A stretch of 6,504 nucleotides of DNA, from contig JBDLRN010000074.1 of assembly GCA_039800005.1 (NCBI GenBank), forward strand, positions 1 through 6,504, in the 5' to 3' direction. Below are positions 1 through 6,098 of this stretch, one piece after another. This DNA comes from Casp-actino8 sp039800005 (GTDB taxonomy: Bacteria; Actinomycetota; Acidimicrobiia; Acidimicrobiales; Ilumatobacteraceae). The number at the start of each line of letters is the position of its first letter. Position 1 is the stretch's first letter. The position numbers and the translations under genes are program-made. The notes below the pieces were generated by a model that saw nothing but the letters and a program-made list of their open reading frames with translations, ran no database searches and was not told the origin of the DNA.

Positions 1-410
1 TTGCTCAGACCGCAGGCCGAGCACGGAACCCGTCCGGTCACCTTGGCTGCGGTCGGAACGTCGAACCCGTGATCGTCACGCAGCGACTCGACCCGCAACG
101 ACAAGCCCCGTTGCCGCGCGAACTCTTCGGTGATCTCTCGCGAGTGATCGCTGTAGTCACCGATTCCGAGAGCGACGTAGTACCCGTCAGCCCGGTAACC
201 GAGCTCACCGAGCAGATCCCAGACCGCCAAGGAGTCCTTGCCCCCGGACACCGCCACCAGGATGCGCTCGTCACGCGAGAACATGCGATGTTCGTCGATC
301 GCCTTCTGCACCTGACGGCGACAGAGTTCGAGGAAATGATCGGCACAGAAATTGGCGTTGTGGCGCGGCAGATCGATGATGGCCGGCCCCCGGCAGGTTC
401 GACACTTCAC
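1..410 (-). CDS. ttuA: TtuA-type tRNA 2-thiouridine synthetase, 3' end missing
   Basis: PP-loop ATPase of the TtcA/TtuA/Ctu1 superfamily; family members adenylate a tRNA uridine (or thymidine 54) and replace the C2 oxygen with sulfur. Seen here: the first 136 residues. An N-terminal zinc finger is formed by C3, C6, C22 and H25; the PP-loop SGGKDS lies at 55-60; a second pair C130-x-x-C133 (PCSAC) matches the place where TtuA enzymes bind an iron-sulfur cluster. The third cluster cysteine would lie beyond the window. The GTG start at 410 is chosen because a strong GGAGG sits seven bases upstream and translation gives the family N-terminus at once (KCRTC). It begins three bases after the stop of a Gly-Gly-ending sulfur carrier, the expected sulfur donor. 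The zinc finger argues against TilS; classical TtcA also lacks it. Whether the target is U34 or T54 cannot be told from this fragment. Confidence 0.88.
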   Translation of the reverse strand, partial: MKCRTCRGPAIIDLPRHNANFCADHFLELCRRQVQKAIDEHRMFSRDERILVAVSGGKDSLAVWDLLGELGYRADGYYVALGIGDYSDHSREITEEFARQRGLSLRVESLRDDHGFDVPTAAKVTGRVPCSACGLS

Positions 411-413
411 GAC

Positions 414-608
414 TCAGCCTCCCGACACGACCGGGCGGATCTCGACGACAGCATCGGCGTCGAGAAGGGCATCACCAGGAACCAACGTGCCATTGCAGAT
501 GACGAGATGGGCTTCTCGTGCGAGTCCGAGTTCGGCGAGCAATGCGTGCACTCGTCGGCTTCCGGTCACCTCGACGTCGCGTCTCGGGTTCCGCAGGACG
601 ACGATCAT
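414..608 (-). CDS. ttuB: Ubiquitin-like sulfur carrier (TtuB/MoaD/ThiS family)
   Basis: A 64-residue beta-grasp sulfur carrier. In this family an E1-like enzyme adenylates the C-terminal glycine, which then becomes a thiocarboxylate and donates sulfur. Seen: small size, the pattern VEVTGSRRVHALLAELGL (beta strand then helix), CNGTLV in the position of the usual NG-x-x-V segment, the D-x-D-x-VEI strand near the end, and a terminal SGG. The ATG at 608 overlaps the stop of the upstream small gene in an ATGA, so translation is probably coupled. It lies three bases ahead of a ttuA-type gene, which favours the TtuB role (tRNA thiolation) over molybdopterin or thiamine synthesis; the symbol rests on that context. 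No E1-like activating enzyme (TtuC/MoeB/ThiF) lies in the window, so it must be supplied from elsewhere. Confidence 0.85.
   Translation of the reverse strand: MIVVLRNPRRDVEVTGSRRVHALLAELGLAREAHLVICNGTLVPGDALLDADAVVEIRPVVSGG
418..422 (-). promoter_or_regulatory. Shine-Dalgarno of ttuA inside the Gly-Gly codons of ttuB
   Basis: GGAGG on the minus strand, seven bases before the GTG of the thiolase gene. It is made from the GGA and GGC codons for the two terminal glycines of the sulfur carrier, so one five-base stretch serves both a catalytic tail and translation of the next gene. It fixes the ttuA start. Confidence 0.75.
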
Positions 609-817
609 GCCGAAGGACCCCGACGTCGCCGTTCGACCGACGAGACGGTGACGGATCGACCCGGGTCGACTTTCTCGACCGCCACCACTTCGGGACGGCG
701 ACCGACGAGACGACGCATCAGACGAGCCCCCCAGACCACGACGCCGACCGCGAACCAGCCACGACTCCCCCCGAAGAATCCACGGCGCAGACTGCGAGCG
801 CGCAAGAAGGCGAACAC
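605..817 (-). CDS. Small basic protein with one hydrophobic segment, unknown function
   Basis: A 70-residue protein I cannot assign to a named family. It opens with a basic stretch (RARSLRRGFFGGSRG, about 6-20), then a hydrophobic segment WFAVGVVVWGARLM (21-34) that could be a short membrane helix or amphipathic membrane contact, then RRLVGRRPEVVAVEKVDPGRSVTVSSV and an arginine-rich end. The frame is open up to an ATG at 868, but I choose GTG at 817: an AGGAG lies four bases before it, overlapping the stop of the previous gene, and the longer form would overlap that gene by 44 bases. Its stop overlaps the sulfur-carrier start (ATGA). Tight packing on both sides supports that it is real. A role in thiolation or at the membrane is only a guess. 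Confidence 0.65.
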   Translation of the reverse strand: MFAFLRARSLRRGFFGGSRGWFAVGVVVWGARLMRRLVGRRPEVVAVEKVDPGRSVTVSSVERRRRGPSA

Positions 818-821
818 GTGG

Positions 822-826
822 CTCCT
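822..826 (-). promoter_or_regulatory. Shine-Dalgarno that decides the GTG start at 817
   Basis: AGGAG on the minus strand, overlapping the TAG stop of the preceding 69-residue gene and four bases ahead of GTG. Spacing is short but usable. It is the main reason to prefer the 70-residue product over the 87-residue reading. Confidence 0.5.
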
Positions 827-1034
827 AGAGACGACGAATCTCGACCATGGTCGAGCGACGGCGACCACTGCGGCGCCCGAGCAGGAACACCAGGATCACG
901 ACCAGAACTCCACCCACGACGGCGACAGTGGCCAGCGCACTCTTGCGGTCCTCGACCTTGTCGACGACCTCACCCTGGAGGCCGCGCAACTTCTTCTCGA
1001 TGTCGTCGCGACTGATCCGCTCACTTCCGGCCAT
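825..1034 (-). CDS. Single-helix membrane protein, unknown function
   Basis: A 69-residue protein. Residues 5-31 are highly charged and likely helical (ERISRDDIEKKLRGLQGEV...), possibly a short coiled coil. A membrane helix follows at about 33-53 (ALATVAVVGGVLVVILVFLL), then a basic tail with GRRSGRRR. The strongly positive tail predicts the C-terminus in the cytoplasm. The ATG at 1034 has an AAGGA eight bases upstream and overlaps the end of the holin-like gene by 14 bases. I have seen similar short proteins in actinobacteria, but I know no function for them. The neighbouring two-helix protein suggests the two may act together in the membrane; that is inference from position only. Confidence 0.78.
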   Translation of the reverse strand: MAGSERISRDDIEKKLRGLQGEVVDKVEDRKSALATVAVVGGVLVVILVFLLGRRSGRRRSTMVEIRRL

Positions 1035-1350
1035 GGCGCGGTTCCTTTCCGAGAGTCGCCTTCTTCACACGCGAGAGAGCCACGACGGTGAGCGCGGCCG
1101 CCACCACCAGGACGATGACGTACGGCACCCAACTCCACGCACCATCGAAGACCGAAGTCTCGGTTTGCAGGAGTCGAAGCGTTCCGAGCAACGCAAGAAC
1201 CGAGCCGAGTCCGAGCAGCAGAGCGCCAGCCGTCCCGAGAGCCAACCAGCGTCCGGCACCGGCCAAGGGGCCGAGGGTCTCCTGACGGGCGTACTCCTTG
1301 ACGACGTCGATGACATCGCCCACACCGGCTCGCTCACGTCGTTCGGTCAC
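1021..1350 (-). CDS. Two-helix membrane protein, phage-holin-family-like
   Basis: A 109-residue protein with a charged N-terminal helix (about 10-30, including DVIDVVKEYARQETLGPL), a first membrane helix around 34-58, a short linker with QTETSVFDGAWSW, a second helix around 73-94, and a basic tail. The layout resembles the actinobacterial proteins labelled 'phage holin family' (Phage_holin_3_6 type), which are usually chromosomal and not shown to lyse cells; no phage genes are nearby. The GTG at 1350 is the furthest start. It has no Shine-Dalgarno but a TAGAAA exactly at -12 to -7, so a leaderless transcript is possible. It is the first gene of the five-gene run ending in ttuA. Another in-frame GTG nine codons in is a possible alternative start. 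Confidence 0.75.
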   Translation of the reverse strand: MTERRERAGVGDVIDVVKEYARQETLGPLAGAGRWLALGTAGALLLGLGSVLALLGTLRLLQTETSVFDGAWSWVPYVIVLVVAAALTVVALSRVKKATLGKEPRHGRK

Positions 1351-1356
1351 ACCGAG

Positions 1357-1362
1357 TTTCTA
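1357..1362 (-). promoter_or_regulatory. Possible -10 element for a leaderless holin-like gene
   Basis: TAGAAA on the minus strand, spanning -12 to -7 relative to the GTG at 1350, the place a -10 hexamer would take if transcription began at the start codon. It keeps T and A at the first two positions of the actinobacterial TANNNT pattern but ends in A. No convincing -35 is seen. The 87-base gap (1351-1437) it sits in shows no other clear signal. Confidence 0.25.
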
Positions 1363-1437
1363 GCAGCGTGGACCGGAAATGGCACCGTGGAGGCACGTGG
1401 TCAGGGGTGACGGACGATCGAGCCGAACACGAACCGG

Positions 1438-2091
1438 TCACTGGTCGAGTCCAGAGGGACCCAGACGAAAACGGACCGCGGCCTCGAGGTCCTCCATCGC
1501 CTCCACGGCTCGACGCAGTCGCTCGTCGGAGTCGACCGCTTCGAGAAGTCGTTGTCGATCCACCGGCCCGATCGGCAGCGTGGAACCCACTCGGTACACG
1601 TATTCGTCGACCGATTCACTCGTGGCTCGAGGCTCGAGCAACGGGGCCCTCTCGTCGATTCGTCGAAGCAGGGAGACGAATCGTTCCACGACGACGTCGA
1701 GTCGCGACTCGACCTCTCGCGTGTCGATCGACGTGGCATCGGCGGATGACTCGGCCCAGTCGCCGACCATGGCCACCGGGTAAGGGTCGTCCGCCAACCA
1801 TTCGTCGACGCGAATGCGGCGAACCCCGATCGCGACCACCGCACGGCGACCGTCCTCGAACTCGTCGTGACGCAACACACGAGCCATCGTGCCGACTGTG
1901 GCCCGCGTGTCACCACCGCCGACTTCGTGCCCCCGTTCGATCAGCACCACTCCGAATTCCTGATCCGGAGAATGCAGAACGTCGTCGATCATCATTCGAT
2001 ACCGCAGTTCGAAGACGTGAAGGGGCAGCACCGCGCCCGGCAACAACGGTGATCCCAGCGGGAACATCGGTGAGCGACGACTCGACGACAC
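1438..2091 (-). CDS. Single-domain LON (Lon N-terminal substrate-binding) protein
   Basis: A 217-residue protein consisting of the domain that recognises substrates in Lon protease, without ATPase or peptidase parts. Seen: the hallmark start MFPLGSPLLPGAVLPLHVFELRYR (9-32), then FGVVLIERGHEVGGGD (46-61), VGTMARVLRHDEFEDGR (66-82) and DDPYPVAMV (101-109), followed by a helical C-terminal half from about 120 with a regular heptad-like pattern. Such stand-alone proteins are common in actinobacteria and cyanobacteria; their partners are mostly unknown. The GTG at 2091 begins 11 bases after the carboxypeptidase stop, with no good Shine-Dalgarno; the ATG at residue 9 (2067) is a credible alternative. 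Short spacing suggests it shares a transcript with dacB. Confidence 0.85.
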   Translation of the reverse strand: MSSSRRSPMFPLGSPLLPGAVLPLHVFELRYRMMIDDVLHSPDQEFGVVLIERGHEVGGGDTRATVGTMARVLRHDEFEDGRRAVVAIGVRRIRVDEWLADDPYPVAMVGDWAESSADATSIDTREVESRLDVVVERFVSLLRRIDERAPLLEPRATSESVDEYVYRVGSTLPIGPVDRQRLLEAVDSDERLRRAVEAMEDLEAAVRFRLGPSGLDQ

Positions 2092-2102
2092 GCGGAATCG
2101 AC

Positions 2103-3605
2103 TCAGCTCGGGGGCATCGGCAACAAGCGGTCGGCCGTCGGACCGGACGGATAGGTGATCATCGCGTCGGAGAGATAGCCCTCCCAGATCGGACGAAACG
2201 TCGCGTCGTCCGACACGCCCTGGCCCTCGAGCAGAACGACGAACGAGACCAGCCCTCCCCCGTCGAAAGGCACGTAACCCGCCAAGGCCTTCACTCCGGT
2301 GAGCGATCCGGTCTTGGCGACCAGACGGCCTTCCATCGGATCGCCCACGAAGTACTGGGCCATCGTGCCGTCGCGGCCCGCCAACGGAAGCGCCTGGTAC
2401 AACACCGACCGCTCGTCGAAACGATCGAGTATCTCGAGAATCGTCCGACAGGTGACCTTGTTCTCACGTGACAGACCCGAGCCGTCGACCATCTCGAATC
2501 CGTCTGTCGACACGCCCCATCGAGTCAAGGTTTCGACCACGGCGGCGATCCCCGACGCCCGCGACCCGGCTTGGCGCATGGCGACGCCGATTTCTTTCAA
2601 CAACATCTCGGCCGAATTGTTGTCGGACGTCGACAACATGTGTCGCAACACATCGGAGAACGGGGCCGACGACACCGACGCGATGGCCGCCAGTTCGGTC
2701 GGTGCCACACCCGACGTGGCCTGACCGACCACCACCACTCCCCGCTCTCTCAGCAGACGCACGAACTCCTCGGCTGCACCGAGCGCCGGATCGTTGGTCC
2801 GCACACCGATCCCGAGGACGGCCCCGTCGTTCACGAGCAGACTTCCGATCGGGCCGCCTTCGACGGCACGGAACGCGATCGGCCACGTGGGCGGATAGAT
2901 CTCGGCGTCGTAACGCGACGCGTCACCGACCACGTTCCCACCCACTTGCGTGACACCGGCCTGCACGACGGCGTCGGCGAGCGCCTCCAAGGACGTGGCC
3001 GGCTGCTGGGGATAGCGGACGAAACGTTGATCGTCGGGATACCACGATGCCGACAGGAGCGGGTCGCCACCGCCGACGAGATACAGCGATCCGACCGTCC
3101 CGCCGACGATCTCGGCCTTCACCTGGGTGGTGAAGGTGTACTCCGGTCCGAGCACGTCGAGGGCCACTGCACCGACCACCAGTTTCAAGACACTCGCCGG
3201 AGTCACCGCGGTGTCGATTTCGTCGGCCAACGCGAGAACACCGTCGACGTCGACAGCCGCGCACGATCCCGGGAGGACCGATCCTCCGAGTGGTCGCAAC
3301 GCGCCTTCGAACGCCGTCATGGACGTCTCGCGAGCCAGAACCTCGGGCGTCCGGCGCGCCGACAGAACGGGCGTGGCCGGCGCGACCGACGGGTACTCGG
3401 CCACGGTGTCGGGTGCCGGCGGCTCGCTGCCGTCTCTCGACTGCGCGTACTGCCAGACCCCGAAGAGAATCACGGCCGGGAACGCCGCCACGAAGAGAAG
3501 AGTGGCGATCGGATTGACCGCCGGTGCCGCACGACGACCCCCTTCGGGCCGACGCCCGTTCGATCGCGAGGCGGCGCGCTCAGGCCGACGACTCGTCGAC
3601 GGCAT
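2103..3605 (-). CDS. dacB: D-alanyl-D-alanine carboxypeptidase/endopeptidase, PBP4 type (peptidase S13)
   Basis: A 500-residue penicillin-binding protein that trims or cuts peptidoglycan stem peptides outside the membrane. Catalytic motifs are all present: S138-V-L-K141 (with the nucleophile serine), S327-D-N329, and K431-T-G433; the family's DGSGLS segment is at 374-379 and SDNNSAEMLLKEIG follows the second motif. The N-terminus is basic, with a membrane helix at about 31-53 and no clear signal-peptidase or lipobox site, so it is probably an uncleaved anchor, followed by a proline-rich linker (about 60-80). The ATG at 3605 overlaps the synthetase stop in TGATG and has GAGGA five bases upstream. 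The same frame stays open for 344 further codons inside the synthetase gene, but no family sequence is there. Length is normal for the family. Confidence 0.93.
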   Translation of the reverse strand: MPSTSRRPERAASRSNGRRPEGGRRAAPAVNPIATLLFVAAFPAVILFGVWQYAQSRDGSEPPAPDTVAEYPSVAPATPVLSARRTPEVLARETSMTAFEGALRPLGGSVLPGSCAAVDVDGVLALADEIDTAVTPASVLKLVVGAVALDVLGPEYTFTTQVKAEIVGGTVGSLYLVGGGDPLLSASWYPDDQRFVRYPQQPATSLEALADAVVQAGVTQVGGNVVGDASRYDAEIYPPTWPIAFRAVEGGPIGSLLVNDGAVLGIGVRTNDPALGAAEEFVRLLRERGVVVVGQATSGVAPTELAAIASVSSAPFSDVLRHMLSTSDNNSAEMLLKEIGVAMRQAGSRASGIAAVVETLTRWGVSTDGFEMVDGSGLSRENKVTCRTILEILDRFDERSVLYQALPLAGRDGTMAQYFVGDPMEGRLVAKTGSLTGVKALAGYVPFDGGGLVSFVVLLEGQGVSDDATFRPIWEGYLSDAMITYPSGPTADRLLPMPPS

Positions 3606-5764
3606 CAGGATCCTCGACGACGACGATGTTCGGCGGCTCGATACAGGTGACCGAGCGCGGTGACCGCGCGATTGCCCGACGGATAACACAGACGCCCGGT
3701 GGCCCGCACCGTGGCCGGTCCCGGGTTGTCGGGATCGGCCACCGCCAACTCGGTGGCCACGAGAATCGGTTTGCCGGTGCGACGGGACAACTCGTCGGCG
3801 GCTTCGGCGAACCGCTGATCCTGCCGCTCGTGATAGGCGACGATCCGCTCGAGTCCGTGATCCGGGTAGAAGCGACCCTCCCGCATCATGCGGGCCTGAT
3901 TGGCCTGGATCCCGATCCCCAGATAGATCACGGCGTGAACGTCGGGATGAGTGGCGATCATCTCCAGGACTTCGGGAATCGTGTCGCGAGTCTCTCCACC
4001 GGCGCAGTCGACCGGGTTGCTGCGACTCCAACGCGGCGGAAGCTTGGTGTCGATCGCGGCGCGGAGATCGTCCGGCAGATCGACGAGCCGCAACGTCGCT
4101 TCGCGCGTGAGCGCGTCCGACGTGACGACGCCCCATCCACCGGCGGTGGTGAGGATCACCGTGTTGGGTCCGGCCGGAAGTGGTTGGGTGGCGAAGGTGG
4201 CCGCCGCTTCGAACGCCTCTTCGACCGTGGCAGCCCGCGTGATCCCGGCTGCTCGGCAGAAACCGTCGAACACCTTGTCGTCGGCGGCCAGCGCGCCGGT
4301 GTGCGAGGCAGCCGCCTTGGCTCCCCCTTCGGTGGCCCCACCTTTCACCAGAACCAACGGTTTGCGGCGAGCGACCGACGCCAGACGCTCCATGAGAGCG
4401 CGACCGTCGGTGATGCCTTCCACGTAGGCCAGGCCCACAGCGGTGGCCGGATCGTCGGCATAGAAGTCGAGATAATCGGCGACCGTCACCGCCGCCGCGT
4501 TGCCCGCCGACACGGCACGACTGATGCCGACACCGGTGGCGCGCGCGTAATTCATGAACGACGACACGAAGTTGCCGCTCTGACTCGCGACACCGATGCG
4601 CCCCGCCGGCGGATACGGAGCCACGATCTGGGCGCACAACGACACCGGAGTGCTCACCACACCTTGACCGTTCGGACCCGCGAGCAAGATGCCCAGTTCG
4701 TCGGCGAGGGCGACGAGTTCGGCTTCGGCTCGCCGTCCTTCCTCACCGGCTTCGCCGTAGCCCGCCGAGGTGAGGAACGCGGCGCGGACCCCCTTCTTCG
4801 CGCAGGCGCGCAGGAGATCAGGATTCGCCGAGGCCGGCGTGCACACGAACACGAGATCGATGGCGTCGTCGGGAAGAGCGTCGATGTCGGCGACCGTGCG
4901 CACTCCGAGAACTTCTTCGCCCTGCAGATTCGTGCCGTACACCCCTCCGCGGTATCCGGAGGCCAACACATTGTGCAGCGACACGAAACCGAACTTGCCC
5001 GGATGAGTCGACGCACCGGTGACCAACACCCCACGAGGTTCGAAGAGGGCACGGAACTGTGCATCACTCGGTCGAGGCCTCGCCTGATGCGTGACCGTGA
5101 GGGGCTCGCCGATCTCGACCAATGCGTCGACGGCGATCGGGCGACCGCTGGCGTCGACGATGAGTGGATTGATGTCGACACTGCGCACGTCGGGGCGAGC
5201 CTCGGCCAGACGTCCGAGCCCGACGAGAATCTCCGACAGCACCGATCGATCGACGGCCGCTTCCCCGCGGAAGGGTCCGAGCAACTTCTGGGTCGCCAGA
5301 CCGTCGATCATCTCGCGGGCGGTCACGTCGTCGAGCGGAGCCGGCCGAAAGACCACGTCGCCGATGGCCTCGGCCAGGATTCCACCGACACCGAGCATCA
5401 CGCTCGCGCCGAACTGCGGATCACGCACCACACCGGCGATGAGTTCGCGATTGCCGGCGATCATCGGCGCCAGCAGAACCGAGACCTCGCCGTCGTCGGG
5501 TCGAGCGGCGGCGAGCAGGTCGGCGGCCGCCCGTCGCACGGCGTCGTCGTCGGCCAGCCGCAGACGGACCAGCCCGCGCTCGGTCTTGTGCGCGATGGCG
5601 TCGCCGCACAATTTGGCCACGACCGGAAGACCGAGCCGACGCGCCGCTTCGACTGCTTCGTCGGCGCTGCGAACCTCGGCCTCGGCGGCCATGGGGACTC
5701 CGAAGTCGGCCAGGAGACGTTTGGAGGCCGCTTCCGACAACGTCGACGAGGGGGAGAAGGACAT
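3605..5764 (-). CDS. ADP/NDP-forming acyl-CoA synthetase, beta-alpha fusion
   Basis: A 719-residue acetate--CoA ligase (ADP-forming) family enzyme, which interconverts acyl-CoA plus ADP and phosphate with the acid, CoA and ATP through phosphohistidine. Order seen: ATP-grasp half at about 7-220, with H59 in AHKTERGL and the metal-site motif VDINPL (196-201); CoA-binding Rossmann domain at about 238-365 (LFEPRGVLVTGASTHPGKFGF); succinyl-CoA-ligase-like domain at about 385-525, with the phosphorylated-histidine motif SHTGALA (H488); and a last domain with TTAGGWGVVTSD and SNPVDCAGG to about 710. Both key histidines are kept, so it should be active. Acyl specificity cannot be read. The ATG at 5764 is chosen because the conserved ATP-grasp start follows directly; a longer GTG reading at 5872 adds 36 unconserved-looking residues. 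There is no GNAT domain, unlike the acetyltransferase PatZ. It is probably cotranscribed with dacB. Confidence 0.9.
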   Translation of the reverse strand: MSFSPSSTLSEAASKRLLADFGVPMAAEAEVRSADEAVEAARRLGLPVVAKLCGDAIAHKTERGLVRLRLADDDAVRRAAADLLAAARPDDGEVSVLLAPMIAGNRELIAGVVRDPQFGASVMLGVGGILAEAIGDVVFRPAPLDDVTAREMIDGLATQKLLGPFRGEAAVDRSVLSEILVGLGRLAEARPDVRSVDINPLIVDASGRPIAVDALVEIGEPLTVTHQARPRPSDAQFRALFEPRGVLVTGASTHPGKFGFVSLHNVLASGYRGGVYGTNLQGEEVLGVRTVADIDALPDDAIDLVFVCTPASANPDLLRACAKKGVRAAFLTSAGYGEAGEEGRRAEAELVALADELGILLAGPNGQGVVSTPVSLCAQIVAPYPPAGRIGVASQSGNFVSSFMNYARATGVGISRAVSAGNAAAVTVADYLDFYADDPATAVGLAYVEGITDGRALMERLASVARRKPLVLVKGGATEGGAKAAASHTGALAADDKVFDGFCRAAGITRAATVEEAFEAAATFATQPLPAGPNTVILTTAGGWGVVTSDALTREATLRLVDLPDDLRAAIDTKLPPRWSRSNPVDCAGGETRDTIPEVLEMIATHPDVHAVIYLGIGIQANQARMMREGRFYPDHGLERIVAYHERQDQRFAEAADELSRRTGKPILVATELAVADPDNPGPATVRATGRLCYPSGNRAVTALGHLYRAAEHRRRRGS

Positions 5765-5770
5765 GCGTCC

Positions 5771-5776
5771 ACGGTA
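5771..5776 (-). promoter_or_regulatory. Possible -10 element for a leaderless acyl-CoA synthetase transcript
   Basis: TACCGT on the minus strand fits the actinobacterial TANNNT pattern and spans exactly -12 to -7 from the ATG at 5764. This start codon has no good Shine-Dalgarno, so transcription starting at its A would explain both facts. A TGGACA lies further up, but 22 bases separate it from the hexamer, too far for a normal -35. The rest of 5777-5919 shows no clear site. Confidence 0.4.
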
Positions 5777-5919
5777 GTCGCCGGGCCCGCGAGCAGGCTG
5801 TCCACACCTGATGTCGGACGACGAACGGAAATCTGGCGCGAGATCTTCACCGTGGAGGTCGAAAATCCTCACCAGAACACCGGTGGAGGGCGCGGGATTG
5901 CGAGGCCGGAGACGCGAAC

Positions 5920-5952
5920 GGCGCGCGACATCGGAGTGCGATGTCGCGCGCC
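5920..5952 (-). terminator. Perfect hairpin after tRNA-Pro, U-less terminator
   Basis: A 13-bp perfect inverted repeat (arms 5920-5932 and 5940-5952) around a seven-base loop. On the minus strand it starts seven bases after the encoded CCA of tRNA-Pro and is not followed by a T run, as is common for actinobacterial terminators. It would separate the der/tRNA transcript from the synthetase operon. It might also act in tRNA 3' processing. Confidence 0.72.
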
Positions 5953-5959
5953 ACCACGT

Positions 5960-6036
5960 TGGTCGGGCTGACAGGACTTGAACCTGCGACCTCTTGACCC
6001 CCAGTCAAGCGCGCTACCAAGCTGCGCCACAGCCCG
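5960..6036 (-). tRNA. tRNA-Pro(GGG)
   Basis: A complete 77-base tRNA. The acceptor arms CGGGCTG and CAGCCCG pair over seven bases, the discriminator is A, and CCA is encoded. The anticodon stem CTTGA/TCAAG encloses the loop CTGGGGG, giving anticodon GGG, which reads CCC (and CCU by wobble) for proline. The T arm has GGTTCAAGTCC and the D arm GCGCAGCTTGGTAGCGC. It lies 62 bases after the zinc-ribbon gene (6037-6098); no clear promoter is seen there, so it may be cut from a der transcript or use a weak promoter of its own. Confidence 0.97.
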
Positions 6037-6098
6037 CTATGTCACCGGACGAACCTGGCGTGACCACGCACGAACGGCCCTCGAACTCTACCGGCGGG

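Noticed and set aside
818..868. Longer ATG start for the 70-residue basic protein
   Set aside because: It would overlap the previous gene by 44 bases and lacks a ribosome binding site, whereas GTG at 817 has AGGAG.
69..1091. 340-codon plus-strand open frame across the small-gene run
   Set aside because: It opposes four tightly packed minus-strand genes with good starts and ribosome binding sites; its translation shows no domain.
1021..1350. Prophage or lysis cassette suggested by the holin-like gene
   Set aside because: No endolysin, integrase, structural phage gene or attachment repeat is present; proteins of this label are often ordinary chromosomal membrane proteins in actinobacteria.
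1368..2471. 367-codon plus-strand open frame opposite the LON gene and the end of dacB
   Set aside because: Arginine- and proline-rich with no motif, and it crosses two well-supported minus-strand genes.
2571..3650. 359-codon plus-strand open frame opposite dacB
   Set aside because: No motif, low-complexity R/H/D/G composition, and antisense to a complete peptidase S13 gene.
3606..4637. N-terminal extension of dacB by 344 codons
   Set aside because: The extension lies inside the synthetase gene in another frame and reads as arginine-rich shadow; the real start has GAGGA and is followed directly by a membrane anchor.
5765..5872. 36-residue N-terminal extension of the synthetase from GTG at 5872
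   Set aside because: The ATP-grasp family start follows the ATG at 5764 directly and the extension has no conserved look; there is no Shine-Dalgarno at 5872.
1383..5889. CACCGTGGAGG at 1383-1393 and 5848-5858, with a near copy at 5878-5889, all in intergenic DNA
   Set aside because: An 11-base match shared by chance is expected in a GC-rich window this size, and the copies do not sit at a consistent distance from a start.
3524..5971. 815-codon open frame on the plus strand opposite the acyl-CoA synthetase
   Set aside because: It is antisense to a gene with clear catalytic motifs, has no recognisable domain, is rich in R, H, D and G, and is what high-GC codon bias produces in a mirrored frame.
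6037..6098. Promoter for tRNA-Pro
   Set aside because: No -10 and -35 pair with sensible spacing could be found in the 62-base gap.
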